Shown here in pieces: positions 1-8,790 of a stretch of 37,561 bases of DNA (position 1 is its first letter; each line of letters starts with the position of its first letter). Below the pieces are notes generated by a model. It was not told the origin of the DNA. It saw only the letters and a program-made list of their open reading frames with translations, and did no database searches. Source of the stretch: Clostridia bacterium (GTDB lineage: Bacteria > Bacillota > Clostridia > TANB77 > CAG-508). The stretch is taken from NCBI GenBank assembly GCA_022792135.1, contig JAAWAM010000028.1, forward strand, positions 1-37,561. The letters run 5' to 3'. The position numbers and the translations under genes are program-made.

Positions 1-660
1 GATAAAGTATTATATTGGACATCTAGCAATGAAAAGGTAGTAAAAGTATCAGAAGGAAATGTAACAGCAATCGGAGCAGGAACGGCAACCATTACAGCAA
101 CCTCAAGAGATGGCGGAAAAACAGCCACTTGCCAGGTAACGGTAACAGATGGAACCGTAAGATTACAAAAGCTAACCTTAAAAAGCAATCTGGAGATTTT
201 AACCAAAGGAAAAAATACAACCATTTATGCTGTTTACAATCCAAGCAATGTAACTGATAAAGTATTAACTTGGAGTACAAGTGATTCAAGTGTAGTAAAA
301 GTATCCGAAGGAAATATAACAGCAGTAGGAACAGGAGTAGCAACAGTTACGGCAAAAGCAAGAGATGGAGGAAAAACAGCAAGTTGTCAAGTGGTTGTTG
401 TAAATGAAAATACAAATATGAAAAATATTACGTTAGAAACAACAGAAAAAACAATGAAAAAGGGTGAAAATACAAATATTTATGCCATATATCATCCTAC
501 CAATGTAAGTGATAAGGTATTATATTGGATTTCTGATAATCCAAGTGTAGCAAAAGTATCAGAAGGAAACGTAACAGCAACAGGAGTGGGAACAGCAACC
601 ATAACAGCGATTTCAAGGGATGGAGGAAAAACAGCAACCTGTACAATTAAGGTAACAAAT
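1..660 (+). repeat. Tandem 255-bp (85-codon) BIG2 domain repeat
   Basis: The GATAAAGTATTA or GATAAGGTATTA element recurs at 1, 256 and 511, an exact 255-bp period equal to 85 codons. Long blocks around TATCAGAAGGAAA and GGAAAAACAGC recur in step. Nucleotide similarity between units is high, which suggests recent duplication or homogenisation of domains. It can also cause assembly collapse, so the true repeat number upstream may be misrepresented. Confidence 0.9.
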
Positions 661-663
661 TAA
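1..663 (+). CDS. C-terminal part of a surface protein with BIG2 Ig-like repeats (5' end outside window)
   Basis: Frame 1 is open from the first base to the TAA at 661-663, giving 220 residues of a gene that begins outside the window. The protein consists of bacterial Ig-like group 2 (BIG2) domains. Each repeat has the hallmark order VTL/ITL strand, a proline-asparagine-V segment, a W-S/T-S (here WTSSN, WSTSD, WISDN) followed by SVAKVSEG, the N-VTA-GVGTATITA core and a closing KTATC strand. About two and a half domains are visible and the gene stops right after the last one, so no sortase motif or membrane anchor is present at this end. Such domains usually serve adhesion or form stalks on cell-surface proteins. 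The catalytic or binding part, and the anchoring mode, must lie upstream. Each domain ends with a cysteine that lacks an obvious partner. Confidence 0.85.
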   Translation, partial: DKVLYWTSSNEKVVKVSEGNVTAIGAGTATITATSRDGGKTATCQVTVTDGTVRLQKLTLKSNLEILTKGKNTTIYAVYNPSNVTDKVLTWSTSDSSVVKVSEGNITAVGTGVATVTAKARDGGKTASCQVVVVNENTNMKNITLETTEKTMKKGENTNIYAIYHPTNVSDKVLYWISDNPSVAKVSEGNVTATGVGTATITAISRDGGKTATCTIKVTN

Positions 664-671
664 CAAAAAAG

Positions 672-704
672 CAGGCTAAAATCAAAAGTTTTAGTCTGTT
701 TTTT
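672..704 (+). terminator. Rho-independent terminator of the BIG2 gene
   Basis: CAGGCTAAAA (672-681) pairs with TTTTAGTCTG (689-698), with one G-T pair, around a 7-nt loop and is followed by a run of six T. It begins 8 bases after the stop codon. Confidence 0.85.
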
Positions 705-705
705 C

Positions 706-734
706 TTTACAATAAAAGTGATTACTGATATAAT
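706..734 (+). promoter_or_regulatory. Sigma-A type promoter of the polysaccharide operon
   Basis: A TTTACA -35 box (706-711), a 17-bp spacer and a perfect TATAAT -10 box (729-734) sit just after the terminator of the upstream gene and 33 bases before the first ATG of the exporter operon. Confidence 0.75.
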
Positions 735-766
735 GAGGAAAACTGAGAAAGGAATGAAACAAAGGA

Positions 767-1510
767 ATGAAAAAGCAAGAAGAATATAAAATAGTAATTG
801 AGGATGTGCATAAAAGTTTTAATGTTTATTTAGATAAAGCCAATACCATAAAAGAAAAATTATTATTTCTTTTTAGTCGAAATAAAAAACAAAAAAGACA
901 GGTATTAAAAGGAGTAAATGCAAAGATAAGACAAGGAGAAGTAGTAGCACTAATTGGAACAAATGGAAGTGGTAAATCTACATTATTAAAACTATTAACT
1001 AAAATTATTTATCCGAATAGTGGAAAGATTTATACAGAGGGAAAGCTAACTTCTTTATTAGAGTTAGGAGCAGGATTTCATCCTGACTTTTCAGGAAGAG
1101 AAAACATTTACTTTAATGCTTCTATTTTTGGACTAACAAGAAAAGAAATTGATGCAAGATTAAATGATATCATAGAATTTTCTGAATTGAAAAATTATAT
1201 CGATAATCCAGTAAGAACTTATTCTTCTGGTATGTATATGAGATTAGCTTTCTCAATTGCGATTAATGTAGATGCAGATATTTTATTAATTGACGAAATT
1301 TTATCAGTAGGAGACGAACATTTCCAAAATAAATGTTATGCTAAAATGAAAGAATTAAAAGCAGAAGGAAAAACCATGGTATTTGTTACACACAATATGA
1401 GTGCTGTAAAAGAATTATGTGATAGAAGTATCTGGTTATGTGACGGAAAAATTAAAATGGATGGAAATACAAAAGAGGTAGTAGATGCCTATGTAGAAGC
1501 TACTAAATAG
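767..1510 (+). CDS. Polysaccharide/teichoic acid ABC exporter ATP-binding protein (Wzt/TagH type)
   Basis: This is the ATPase subunit of an ABC-2 exporter that moves a lipid-linked surface polymer across the membrane. Visible motifs are Walker A GTNGSGKST (residues 64-72), the ELGAGFHPDFSGRENI segment typical of the Wzt/TagH branch (99-114), a signature YSSGM (152-156), Walker B ILLIDE (172-177) and the H-loop histidine (H209). At 247 residues it lacks the C-terminal carbohydrate-binding domain of long Wzt proteins, so export is probably not coupled to chain-end recognition by this subunit. Its permease partner is the gene at 5051, with two genes in between. The ATG at 767 is chosen because the family match starts at once. 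The best Shine-Dalgarno (GAGAAAGG, 745-752) is about 14 bases away, so the exact start is less certain. Confidence 0.9.
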   Translation: MKKQEEYKIVIEDVHKSFNVYLDKANTIKEKLLFLFSRNKKQKRQVLKGVNAKIRQGEVVALIGTNGSGKSTLLKLLTKIIYPNSGKIYTEGKLTSLLELGAGFHPDFSGRENIYFNASIFGLTRKEIDARLNDIIEFSELKNYIDNPVRTYSSGMYMRLAFSIAINVDADILLIDEILSVGDEHFQNKCYAKMKELKAEGKTMVFVTHNMSAVKELCDRSIWLCDGKIKMDGNTKEVVDAYVEATK

Positions 1511-1544
1511 AAAAATGAAAAGGTAGTAAAATAAAGGAGTTAAT

Positions 1545-2726
1545 ATGAAATATGGAATTATGTATTATAAAGAAACAGACAACATAGGAGATGACATTCA
1601 AACATATACAGCCAAAAGATTTTTACCACATATCGATTATTGTATTGATAGAGAAAATTTAAATTGTTTCTTGCCAAAAAAGAAAGAATATGTGTCAATG
1701 ATTATGAATGGATGGTTTATGCACAATAAAGCAGCATGGCCACCATCACCTTATATTCATCCCTTATTATTATCTATGCACTTTACTTCTTTGGAAAAGA
1801 TTGACGTAGGAGAAAAATATTTGCAAGGATTAGGTGGAGATTATTTAAGAAAACATCAACCCATTGGAGCACGTGACACAGAAACGCAAAACAGGCTTAG
1901 TAGAAATAAGATTGAAAATTATTTTTCAGGATGTATGACATTAACCATAGAACCATTTGAAGCCATAGAAAAACAAGACTATATTTGTTTAGTAGATTTA
2001 GACGAAAAATCAAGCAACTTAGTAAAAAAAGCAACAACTCGTGAAATAAAAGAAATTACCCATGATGTAAATCCAGAGGAAATAAAAAAGAAAACCTTTG
2101 AAAAAAGAATGGAAGAAGTAGAGGCGTTATTAAAAACTTATCAAGCAGCTCATATTGTGTTAACGAATCGTCTTCATGTTGCTTTGCCATGTATTGCGTT
2201 AGGAACCCCAGTTGTATTAATCCATAAAGAACATTTTGAAGAAGATAGATTAGGAACATTCTTACAATATGTCACTTCTTTTTCAGACAGCGAATTCGAG
2301 AAAATTAATAGCAAAGAATTAATCGAAAATCCAAAGTCAAATAGTAAAAAGTATTTAGAAATTAGAGAGCCACTCATAAAAAAATGTCAAGAATTCATTG
2401 AAGAATGTGAAAAAGAGAACATAAAGGATGCAGATTTACCAGAAATAGAAAGCTATCAAAAATATGTGGAATCGATAAAATGGTATCAACAATTGCATGA
2501 AGAGATAAGAGTAAAAGCCAAGAAAAATATCTATGAAAGTGAAACTAGATATCAGCAATATGAAGAAACCATAAAAGGAACCAATGAAAAATGGAAAAAC
2601 AAATATGAAAATTTAGAAAAAGAAAAGGAAAAATGGCAAGAAGAAAGTAAAAAATCACAAGAAAAGTACCAAAAAGAAAAAGAAAAATTGAGAAAATTAA
2701 AGTCAAAAATAAAACCGAATAACTAG
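1545..2726 (+). CDS. Polysaccharide pyruvyl transferase family protein with C-terminal coiled coil
   Basis: The protein resembles the polysaccharide pyruvyl transferase family (PF04230, CsaB-like), whose characterised members add pyruvate ketals to sugars from phosphoenolpyruvate. The evidence is the N-terminal NIGDDIQ motif (residues 13-19), an IGARDTETQNRL segment, SGCMTLT, and the C-terminal NRLHVALPCIALGTPVVLI block (about 207-225). Residues from about 310 to 393 are almost entirely E, K, Q and S and should form a long coiled coil, an unusual extension for the family that may dock the enzyme to partners. It has a good AAAGGAG ribosome binding site and lies 34 bases after the ABC ATPase and 15 bases before the next gene. 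Some family members are annotated only by similarity, so the substrate is unknown. Confidence 0.72.
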   Translation: MKYGIMYYKETDNIGDDIQTYTAKRFLPHIDYCIDRENLNCFLPKKKEYVSMIMNGWFMHNKAAWPPSPYIHPLLLSMHFTSLEKIDVGEKYLQGLGGDYLRKHQPIGARDTETQNRLSRNKIENYFSGCMTLTIEPFEAIEKQDYICLVDLDEKSSNLVKKATTREIKEITHDVNPEEIKKKTFEKRMEEVEALLKTYQAAHIVLTNRLHVALPCIALGTPVVLIHKEHFEEDRLGTFLQYVTSFSDSEFEKINSKELIENPKSNSKKYLEIREPLIKKCQEFIEECEKENIKDADLPEIESYQKYVESIKWYQQLHEEIRVKAKKNIYESETRYQQYEETIKGTNEKWKNKYENLEKEKEKWQEESKKSQEKYQKEKEKLRKLKSKIKPNN

Positions 2727-2741
2727 AAAAAGGAGAAGAAA

Positions 2742-5033
2742 ATGTTTAACTATCAATTACGTCCAGGAAGAAAAAAAGAAATGATAAAATTCGAAAGAAA
2801 AGGAAATAGCGAACCACAAATTACGATAATTACAGCTTACTTTAATGGAGATCGATATATTGATGAGACAATAAACTCTGTATTAAATCAAACATTTCCT
2901 GATTGGGAATGGATTATTGTAAACGATGGTTCAACAACAGAAGAAAGTATTCAAAAATTAAAAGAAATAGAAAAAATAGATAAAAGAATAAAAGTGGTCT
3001 CAAAAGAAAATTCTGGATTAGCAGCAACAAGAGACTATGGAGCCAATTTAGCAAATGAAAATTCAAAATATTTATTTTTCCTAGATGATGATGACTTAAT
3101 CAACAGAACCTATTTAGAATGTGCCTATTGGACTTTACAAACCAATCAAGAAGCAGCATGGGCTTATAGTGATGTTGTCAATTTTGAAGGAGAAGAATTT
3201 AAATGGATTAAATGGTTTGACTCAGAAACAGAAAAAGAAGAAAATCTTCTAGTAGCTACAGCTTTGATAAGAAAAGATGACTTTTTTGAAGTAAATGGAT
3301 ATGAATTAAGAGAAAAAGCAGTCAACGAAGATTGGAATTTATGGTTAAAGCTATTGGCAAAAGGAAAAAGACCTGTTAGAATGAATTTTGATGGTTTTTG
3401 GTATAGAAGAAAGCTACAAAATAGTGAATTACAACGTTCCAAACAAAATCGAAAAAGAGCATTGGAAATTGTAAAACAAACAGGAAAACAAATAAAAGGA
3501 AAAGTAGAGGCTTTTCAATACCCAAAACAAGATTATAATTGGGAATTAATCCAAGAAGAATGTACTCAAAATGTAACTTATCAAATCGAGGAAAATGGGA
3601 AGATTAATATCTTAATGATTATCCCATGGATGGTAACAGGAGGAGCCGACAAATTTAATTTAGATTTAATTACAAGGATAAATAAGGACAAGTTTAACAT
3701 TATCATGGTAACCACTCAACCAAGCACAAATGAATGGCGCCAAGAATTTGAAGAACAAACAATTATCTATGATTTAACAACTTTCTTAGAAAAAAAATAT
3801 TGGGTAGCTTTTATTCAAAATTTAATAAAACAATATCGAATTGACATTGTTTTTAATACTAATAGTTTAGAAGGTTATTCGATGATCCCCTATTTAAAAG
3901 CAAAAAATCCCGAAATTCCAATTATGGACTATGTTCATATGGAAGAATGGTATAATCGTTCAGGAGGTTATTCTAGAGATTCTAGTTTGGTATCCTCTTG
4001 TATCGATAAAACACTAGTATGTAATCAAAACAGTGAAAAAATACTCATAGACCATTTTGGAAGAAATCCAGAAGAAGTAGGAACTGTTTATATTGGAGTA
4101 GATGAAAAAAAGTTTAATCCTCAAAAGTACGAAAAAGAAGCAATTTTAAAAGAGTTTCAAATTCAAAAGGAGGAAAACAAATACATAATAAGTTGTATCT
4201 GTAGAATCAGTGAACAAAAAAGACCAATGCTATTAGTAGAAATTTTAAGGGAATTAAAAAATAGAAGGCAAGATTTTATAGCTGTCATAGCAGGGGATGG
4301 CCCAATGTTAGAAAAAGTAAAAGCAAAAATAAGAAGATATGGTCTAACAGAAGAGGTTGTATTTTTAGGAAATGTAAAGGAGACAGAAAAAGTATATCAA
4401 ATAAGTGATTTAACGATTAACTGCTCAATTAAAGAAGGTTTAGCCTTAACAGCATATGAATCATTAGCTATGGGAGTACCTGTTGTTACAGCAAATGTGG
4501 GAGGACAAGCTGAATTAATTCATTCAGAAGTTGGAGTAGTAGTTCCTTGTATGCAAAAGGAAACAGAAATTATGAATTTTGATTATAAGGAAGAGGAAAT
4601 AGCTTCTTATGTACAAGCGATTGATAAAGTTTTAAAGGATTTAGAAAACTATAAGAAAAATTGTAGAAATAGAATTTTAAATGGATTTACCATTGATCAT
4701 ATGATAGTTAACATGGAAAAACAATTGGAAGAATTAGTGACCCATAAAAATCAAAAGAAAATAGAAACAGGAAAAGCATTAGCAAATGCAACCGATATCT
4801 GCAAAGAATTAATAACCAAAACTTATGTAGCTATGATGGGAGAATATGAGTGGCTATGCAACCAAGTTAATATGAAATATTTTAAAGGAATAGATGGATA
4901 TCATTATGATAGTGGTTATGATTATTTCGAAACACCAATGGGGAAACTAAGATTAAAAGTAATAAAGATAACTAAAAAATTGCATCTATATGAAACAATC
5001 AAAAGTATATTAAGAAGAATAAGAAAAAGCTAA
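2742..5033 (+). CDS. Bifunctional glycosyltransferase: GT2 domain fused to GT4 domain
   Basis: A 763-residue fusion of two glycosyltransferases. The N-terminal GT-A fold GT2 domain (about residues 26-240) shows ITIITAYFNGDRYI, VNDGST and the metal-binding FLDDDD (D115-D118). The second half (about 285-660) is a GT-B fold GT4 enzyme with WMVTGGADKF near its start, the CRISEQKRP and AGDGPM segments (about 515), and the donor-binding EGLALTAYESLAMGVPVV block with the E-x7-E pattern (about 564). A further 100 residues at the C terminus have no recognised domain. It probably adds two sugars in succession to the polymer exported by the flanking ABC system. It lies between the ATPase and the permease, with an AAAGGAGAAG ribosome binding site. 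Confidence 0.85.
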   Translation: MFNYQLRPGRKKEMIKFERKGNSEPQITIITAYFNGDRYIDETINSVLNQTFPDWEWIIVNDGSTTEESIQKLKEIEKIDKRIKVVSKENSGLAATRDYGANLANENSKYLFFLDDDDLINRTYLECAYWTLQTNQEAAWAYSDVVNFEGEEFKWIKWFDSETEKEENLLVATALIRKDDFFEVNGYELREKAVNEDWNLWLKLLAKGKRPVRMNFDGFWYRRKLQNSELQRSKQNRKRALEIVKQTGKQIKGKVEAFQYPKQDYNWELIQEECTQNVTYQIEENGKINILMIIPWMVTGGADKFNLDLITRINKDKFNIIMVTTQPSTNEWRQEFEEQTIIYDLTTFLEKKYWVAFIQNLIKQYRIDIVFNTNSLEGYSMIPYLKAKNPEIPIMDYVHMEEWYNRSGGYSRDSSLVSSCIDKTLVCNQNSEKILIDHFGRNPEEVGTVYIGVDEKKFNPQKYEKEAILKEFQIQKEENKYIISCICRISEQKRPMLLVEILRELKNRRQDFIAVIAGDGPMLEKVKAKIRRYGLTEEVVFLGNVKETEKVYQISDLTINCSIKEGLALTAYESLAMGVPVVTANVGGQAELIHSEVGVVVPCMQKETEIMNFDYKEEEIASYVQAIDKVLKDLENYKKNCRNRILNGFTIDHMIVNMEKQLEELVTHKNQKKIETGKALANATDICKELITKTYVAMMGEYEWLCNQVNMKYFKGIDGYHYDSGYDYFETPMGKLRLKVIKITKKLHLYETIKSILRRIRKS

Positions 5034-5050
5034 AAGGAGAAGAAATAAGA

Positions 5051-5827
5051 ATGTTTAATGTATTTAAAAACTTATATAAATATAGAGAACTATTAAAAAC
5101 AAATATAAAAAAAGAAATTAGAGGAAAATATAAAAATTCCTTTTTAGGAGTTTTATGGTCATTTTTAAATCCACTATTACAAATTGCTGTATATGCCATT
5201 GTATTTCCTTTAATATTAAGAAATACACAGGAAAATTATGTGATTTTCTTATGCTGTGGATTAATTCCCTGGACATTTTTCTCAACCGCCATTTCAAGAG
5301 CAGCATTTACCATGATTGAAAACGGCAATATTTTAAAAAAAGTGTATTTCCCTCGAGAGATTTTACCAATCTCAATTGTGACGAGTGAAGCGATAAACTT
5401 TGTCATATCTACTATCATTATTATGGCATTTGTATTATTAGGAGGATTAGGAATTACAAAATATATTCTATTTTATCCACTTGTTTTATTGGCACAATAC
5501 TTATTGGTATTAGCGATATCATTTGTTTTATCAAGTATAACCGTGTATTTTAGAGATTTACAACACTTAATCGGAGTCGCATTACAATTACTATTTTATG
5601 CAACACCAATTGTATATGCTGCTGATACCATACCAGAGGCTTTTAAATGGATTTTAAATATTAATCCAATGACTTATATTATCAATGGTTATAGAGATAT
5701 TTTTTACCATCAACAAGCACCAGCAATTATGCCAATATTACTACTAATTGTAGCAGATATTATAGTATGTATCATAGGATATTTAATTTTTAATAAATTA
5801 CAAAAGGGATTTGCAGAAGAATTATAA
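5051..5827 (+). CDS. Polysaccharide/teichoic acid ABC exporter permease (Wzm/TagG type, ABC-2)
   Basis: The 258-residue membrane protein has the ABC2_membrane layout: a cytoplasmic N-terminal helix with RELLKTNIKKEIRGKYKNS, which includes the conserved R-G-K-Y signature before LGVLWSFLNPL, then about six hydrophobic segments. The conserved VYFRDLQHL loop follows, and the NINPMTYIINGYRD segment occurs near the last helices. It is the membrane partner of the ATPase at 767. In most clusters the permease gene directly precedes the ATPase. Here the order is inverted and two biosynthetic genes lie between. The ribosome binding site is AAAAGGAG. Confidence 0.9.
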   Translation: MFNVFKNLYKYRELLKTNIKKEIRGKYKNSFLGVLWSFLNPLLQIAVYAIVFPLILRNTQENYVIFLCCGLIPWTFFSTAISRAAFTMIENGNILKKVYFPREILPISIVTSEAINFVISTIIIMAFVLLGGLGITKYILFYPLVLLAQYLLVLAISFVLSSITVYFRDLQHLIGVALQLLFYATPIVYAADTIPEAFKWILNINPMTYIINGYRDIFYHQQAPAIMPILLLIVADIIVCIIGYLIFNKLQKGFAEEL

Positions 5828-5838
5828 GGAGAAAAGAA

Positions 5839-7806
5839 ATGGAAAAAATAAAGGAAAACTTAAGGAAAGATTGGAAGTTTTTTTCAGCATTAATCATTGC
5901 AATCATAGCATTATTAATGATAGCATTCTATGCATTAGGAGTATCTGACAAACTATATCGAAAAAGTGAAAAAATAACAACAGAAGACTACATACAAAAT
6001 ATAGAAGAAGGAAACAAAATTGAACAAAAAATAAGAGCAAAAGAAAATAATTTTCAAAGAATTGATATTGAATTTGAGCCCTTAAAAGAACAAATAGAGG
6101 TAGCTGGAAAAGTAAGAATTAGCATACAAGATGAAAAGGGAGAAATCATAAAAGAAGAAACGATTACCAGAAATAATATAAGAGAAAATTCAAAGTATGA
6201 ATTTTCTTTTAGAAATCAAAGTCAATCAGAAGGAAAAGAATACATTTTATCACTTCAGTTTGCAGAGATTGAAGAAGGTAAAAAATTTTTTAGTGTGAAA
6301 ATTGCAGATAGCCAAGAAAATCAAATTACAGTCAATGGTCAAAATCAGCAAGGGCAGTTAGCCATACAAGAAGTGTATTTAAGTAGAACGAAGCAAGCAG
6401 TTTTTATAGGAATTGCTACACTAATTACAATTTATGTAATAGCAATTAGTACTTATATTTATTATAAAAAGAATATCAAAGTAGAAAAGATATTTTTATA
6501 TACAGTACCAGTTATTTGTCTATTTTATATCTTATGTATGCCAACCTTTAAAAACCATGATGAGTTATATCACTGGTTTAGAGGATATGAAGTGTCAATT
6601 GGAAAATTCATGACTGGAATTGATGGTGATACATTAGGAACAAAAATGCCAGAAAATATAGTAGAACCATTAACACAAGATTGGACCAAAATAACCTATG
6701 CAGATGTAAAACAATACCTAAGTTTAGGACTAGAACCAGAAAAAGAAACCGTTCTTTATGCAGAAACATCAGCTGTATATTCATTTATTCAATACTTACC
6801 ACAAGGAATTGGAATTTTTGTCACAAGATTATTTACAGATAAAGTATTGCTATTAGCCTATGGTGGAAGAATGATGAATATGATTGTTTCGTTAGGTTGT
6901 ATTTATCTAGCCATTAAAAAAATACCATTTGGAAAGAAAATTTTACTATTAATGTCATACATTCCAATTGCAATAGAAGGATTTTCATCCCTTTCACCAG
7001 ATGCCATGACAATTTCAGTTGCCTTTTTATACATTGCCTATATACTAAGTTTAGCTTTCCATAAAAAGGATTCGATTATAGGAAAAAAACAGATGGTTAT
7101 TCTGACAATACTTTCTGTTATCATGGCACTATGTAAAATAGTATATATTCCATTTATATTATTAATGTTTTTAATACCAAAAGAAAAATTTAAAAAAGAG
7201 AAAAAAGTAAAGACAATTATCATAATAATAGCCATTGCCTGTATCGTTAATCTAATATGGCTAGGAATTTCTAGCATTTACTTAGCCCACTTTAGAGAAG
7301 GGGATTCATCGGTACAAGTAAAAAGTATATTCAGGAATCCAATTAAGTATCTTCAAAATTGTTTATACACATTAGATTTAAATGGAGATAGTTATATTTT
7401 TACTATGTTTGGCGGAAAACTAGGATGGGGAGAATTAATAAAGGTAAATTCCATTGTTCCTTATACGTTATTCATACTAACAATTTGGCTTACATTAGCA
7501 GATAAAACCATAAAAGATAAATTTAAATTAGATCAAAAAGTAATTTTATTTTTAACAATATTGGCAATTGGAGGATTAATTTTTACTAGCTTATATGTCC
7601 AATGGACAACTTGTGGAAGTGATTCCATCGCAGGAATTCAAGGAAGGTATTTTATCCCAATCTTGCCATTAGCAATGTTATTAATTGGCAGTCAAATAAA
7701 ACTAAAAACAGAATATAAAGACAAAAGTATAAGAAAATCGATTGGTATCATTGGAACCATGTTACAAATTATTGTAGTATTGCAAATTACGATTTGTCAT
7801 TTATAG
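5839..7806 (+). CDS. DUF2142-type polytopic membrane protein
   Basis: A 655-residue integral membrane protein. One N-terminal transmembrane helix (about residues 17-36) is followed by an extracytoplasmic beta-rich domain to about 180, then roughly ten hydrophobic helices. The segment PTFKNHDELYHWFRGYEVS, with an acidic pair and histidine directly after a helix, is the signature of DUF2142 and resembles GT-C type glycosyltransferases, whose first external loop carries a catalytic acidic residue. A role as a glycosyltransferase acting on a polyprenyl-phosphate sugar outside the membrane is inference. It is followed after 18 bases by a GT2 enzyme that could make such a donor. The end PRYFIPILPLAM-like segment (GRYFIPILPLAMLL) is also typical of the family. 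Confidence 0.7.
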   Translation: MEKIKENLRKDWKFFSALIIAIIALLMIAFYALGVSDKLYRKSEKITTEDYIQNIEEGNKIEQKIRAKENNFQRIDIEFEPLKEQIEVAGKVRISIQDEKGEIIKEETITRNNIRENSKYEFSFRNQSQSEGKEYILSLQFAEIEEGKKFFSVKIADSQENQITVNGQNQQGQLAIQEVYLSRTKQAVFIGIATLITIYVIAISTYIYYKKNIKVEKIFLYTVPVICLFYILCMPTFKNHDELYHWFRGYEVSIGKFMTGIDGDTLGTKMPENIVEPLTQDWTKITYADVKQYLSLGLEPEKETVLYAETSAVYSFIQYLPQGIGIFVTRLFTDKVLLLAYGGRMMNMIVSLGCIYLAIKKIPFGKKILLLMSYIPIAIEGFSSLSPDAMTISVAFLYIAYILSLAFHKKDSIIGKKQMVILTILSVIMALCKIVYIPFILLMFLIPKEKFKKEKKVKTIIIIIAIACIVNLIWLGISSIYLAHFREGDSSVQVKSIFRNPIKYLQNCLYTLDLNGDSYIFTMFGGKLGWGELIKVNSIVPYTLFILTIWLTLADKTIKDKFKLDQKVILFLTILAIGGLIFTSLYVQWTTCGSDSIAGIQGRYFIPILPLAMLLIGSQIKLKTEYKDKSIRKSIGIIGTMLQIIVVLQITICHL

Positions 7807-7824
7807 AAAAATAGGAGGAAAAAA

Positions 7825-8772
7825 ATGGAGAAAATTGCAGTATTAATACCATGTTATAATGAAGAATTAACAATAGAAAAAGTAGTAAAAGACTTTAAAA
7901 AAGAATTGCCACAGGCAGATATTTATGTATATGACAATAATTCAAAAGATAAAACAGCAGAAATTGCCAAAGAGGCAGGAGCAATCGTAAGAAAAGAATA
8001 TAGACAGGGAAAAGGAAATGTAGTAAGAAGTATGTTTCGAGAAATTGATGCAGATATTTATGTAATGGTAGATGGGGATGATACTTATCCAGCAGAATTT
8101 GTTCATCAATTAATGGAACCAGTTCGAAACAATGAAGCAGATATGACAATAGGAGATCGATTATCAAATGGAACTTATCAACAAGAAATCAAGAAAAATT
8201 TCCACGAATTTGGTAACAACTTAGTAAGAGGTTCTATCAATTTATTATTTAATAATAAATTAAAAGATATTATGACAGGATATCGAGTATTTAATAAAAT
8301 GTTTGTAAAAAATATGCCAGTTATGAGTCCAAAGTTTGAACTAGAAACTGAAATGACATTATTTGCTTTAGACAAAAAATATAGAATCAAAGAAATCCCA
8401 ATTGTATTTAGAGAAAGACCAGATGGAAGTGAATCAAAAATTGATACTTTTTCAGATGGAATCAAAGTGATTAAAACAATTATTAAAATGTTTAAAGATC
8501 ATAAACCATTAAAATTTTTCTCAATCCTATTTGTTGTTTTGTTAATTATTGGGCTAATGATTGGGATACCAGTTATTGTAGAATTTTGTAAAACAGGTTA
8601 TATTACAAAGATGCCATCAGCTGTTTTGGCAACAGGAGTTATAACATTAGCAGTCATCAGTGAACAATGTGGTTTAATTTTAAATACAGTTGTAAAACAA
8701 CACAAAGAGAATTATGAGTTAAATTTATTGAGATATCAACAAATAGAAGAAAAGAATAAAACTGAAAAATAA
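7825..8772 (+). CDS. GT2 glycosyltransferase, polyprenyl-phosphate sugar synthase type
   Basis: A 315-residue GT2 enzyme. The N-terminal catalytic domain has VLIPCYNEE (residues 6-14), YDNNSKD, and DGDDTYP as the DxD-type metal site (about 79-85). A conserved MTGYRVFN segment and the PKFELETEM block are typical of dolichyl/undecaprenyl-phosphate hexose synthases. Two C-terminal transmembrane helices (about 230-250 and 265-290) anchor it. It likely loads a sugar on undecaprenyl phosphate for a membrane glycosyltransferase such as the DUF2142 or GtrII-like neighbours. The ribosome binding site is AGGAGG, 7 bases from the ATG. Confidence 0.82.
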   Translation: MEKIAVLIPCYNEELTIEKVVKDFKKELPQADIYVYDNNSKDKTAEIAKEAGAIVRKEYRQGKGNVVRSMFREIDADIYVMVDGDDTYPAEFVHQLMEPVRNNEADMTIGDRLSNGTYQQEIKKNFHEFGNNLVRGSINLLFNNKLKDIMTGYRVFNKMFVKNMPVMSPKFELETEMTLFALDKKYRIKEIPIVFRERPDGSESKIDTFSDGIKVIKTIIKMFKDHKPLKFFSILFVVLLIIGLMIGIPVIVEFCKTGYITKMPSAVLATGVITLAVISEQCGLILNTVVKQHKENYELNLLRYQQIEEKNKTEK

Positions 8773-8790
8773 AACAGAAGGGAGAAAACA

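Noticed and set aside
1..660. Tandem repeat considered as CRISPR
   Set aside because: The 255-bp units are coding BIG2 domains with no short repeat-spacer pattern; no CRISPR array or cas gene is seen anywhere in the window.
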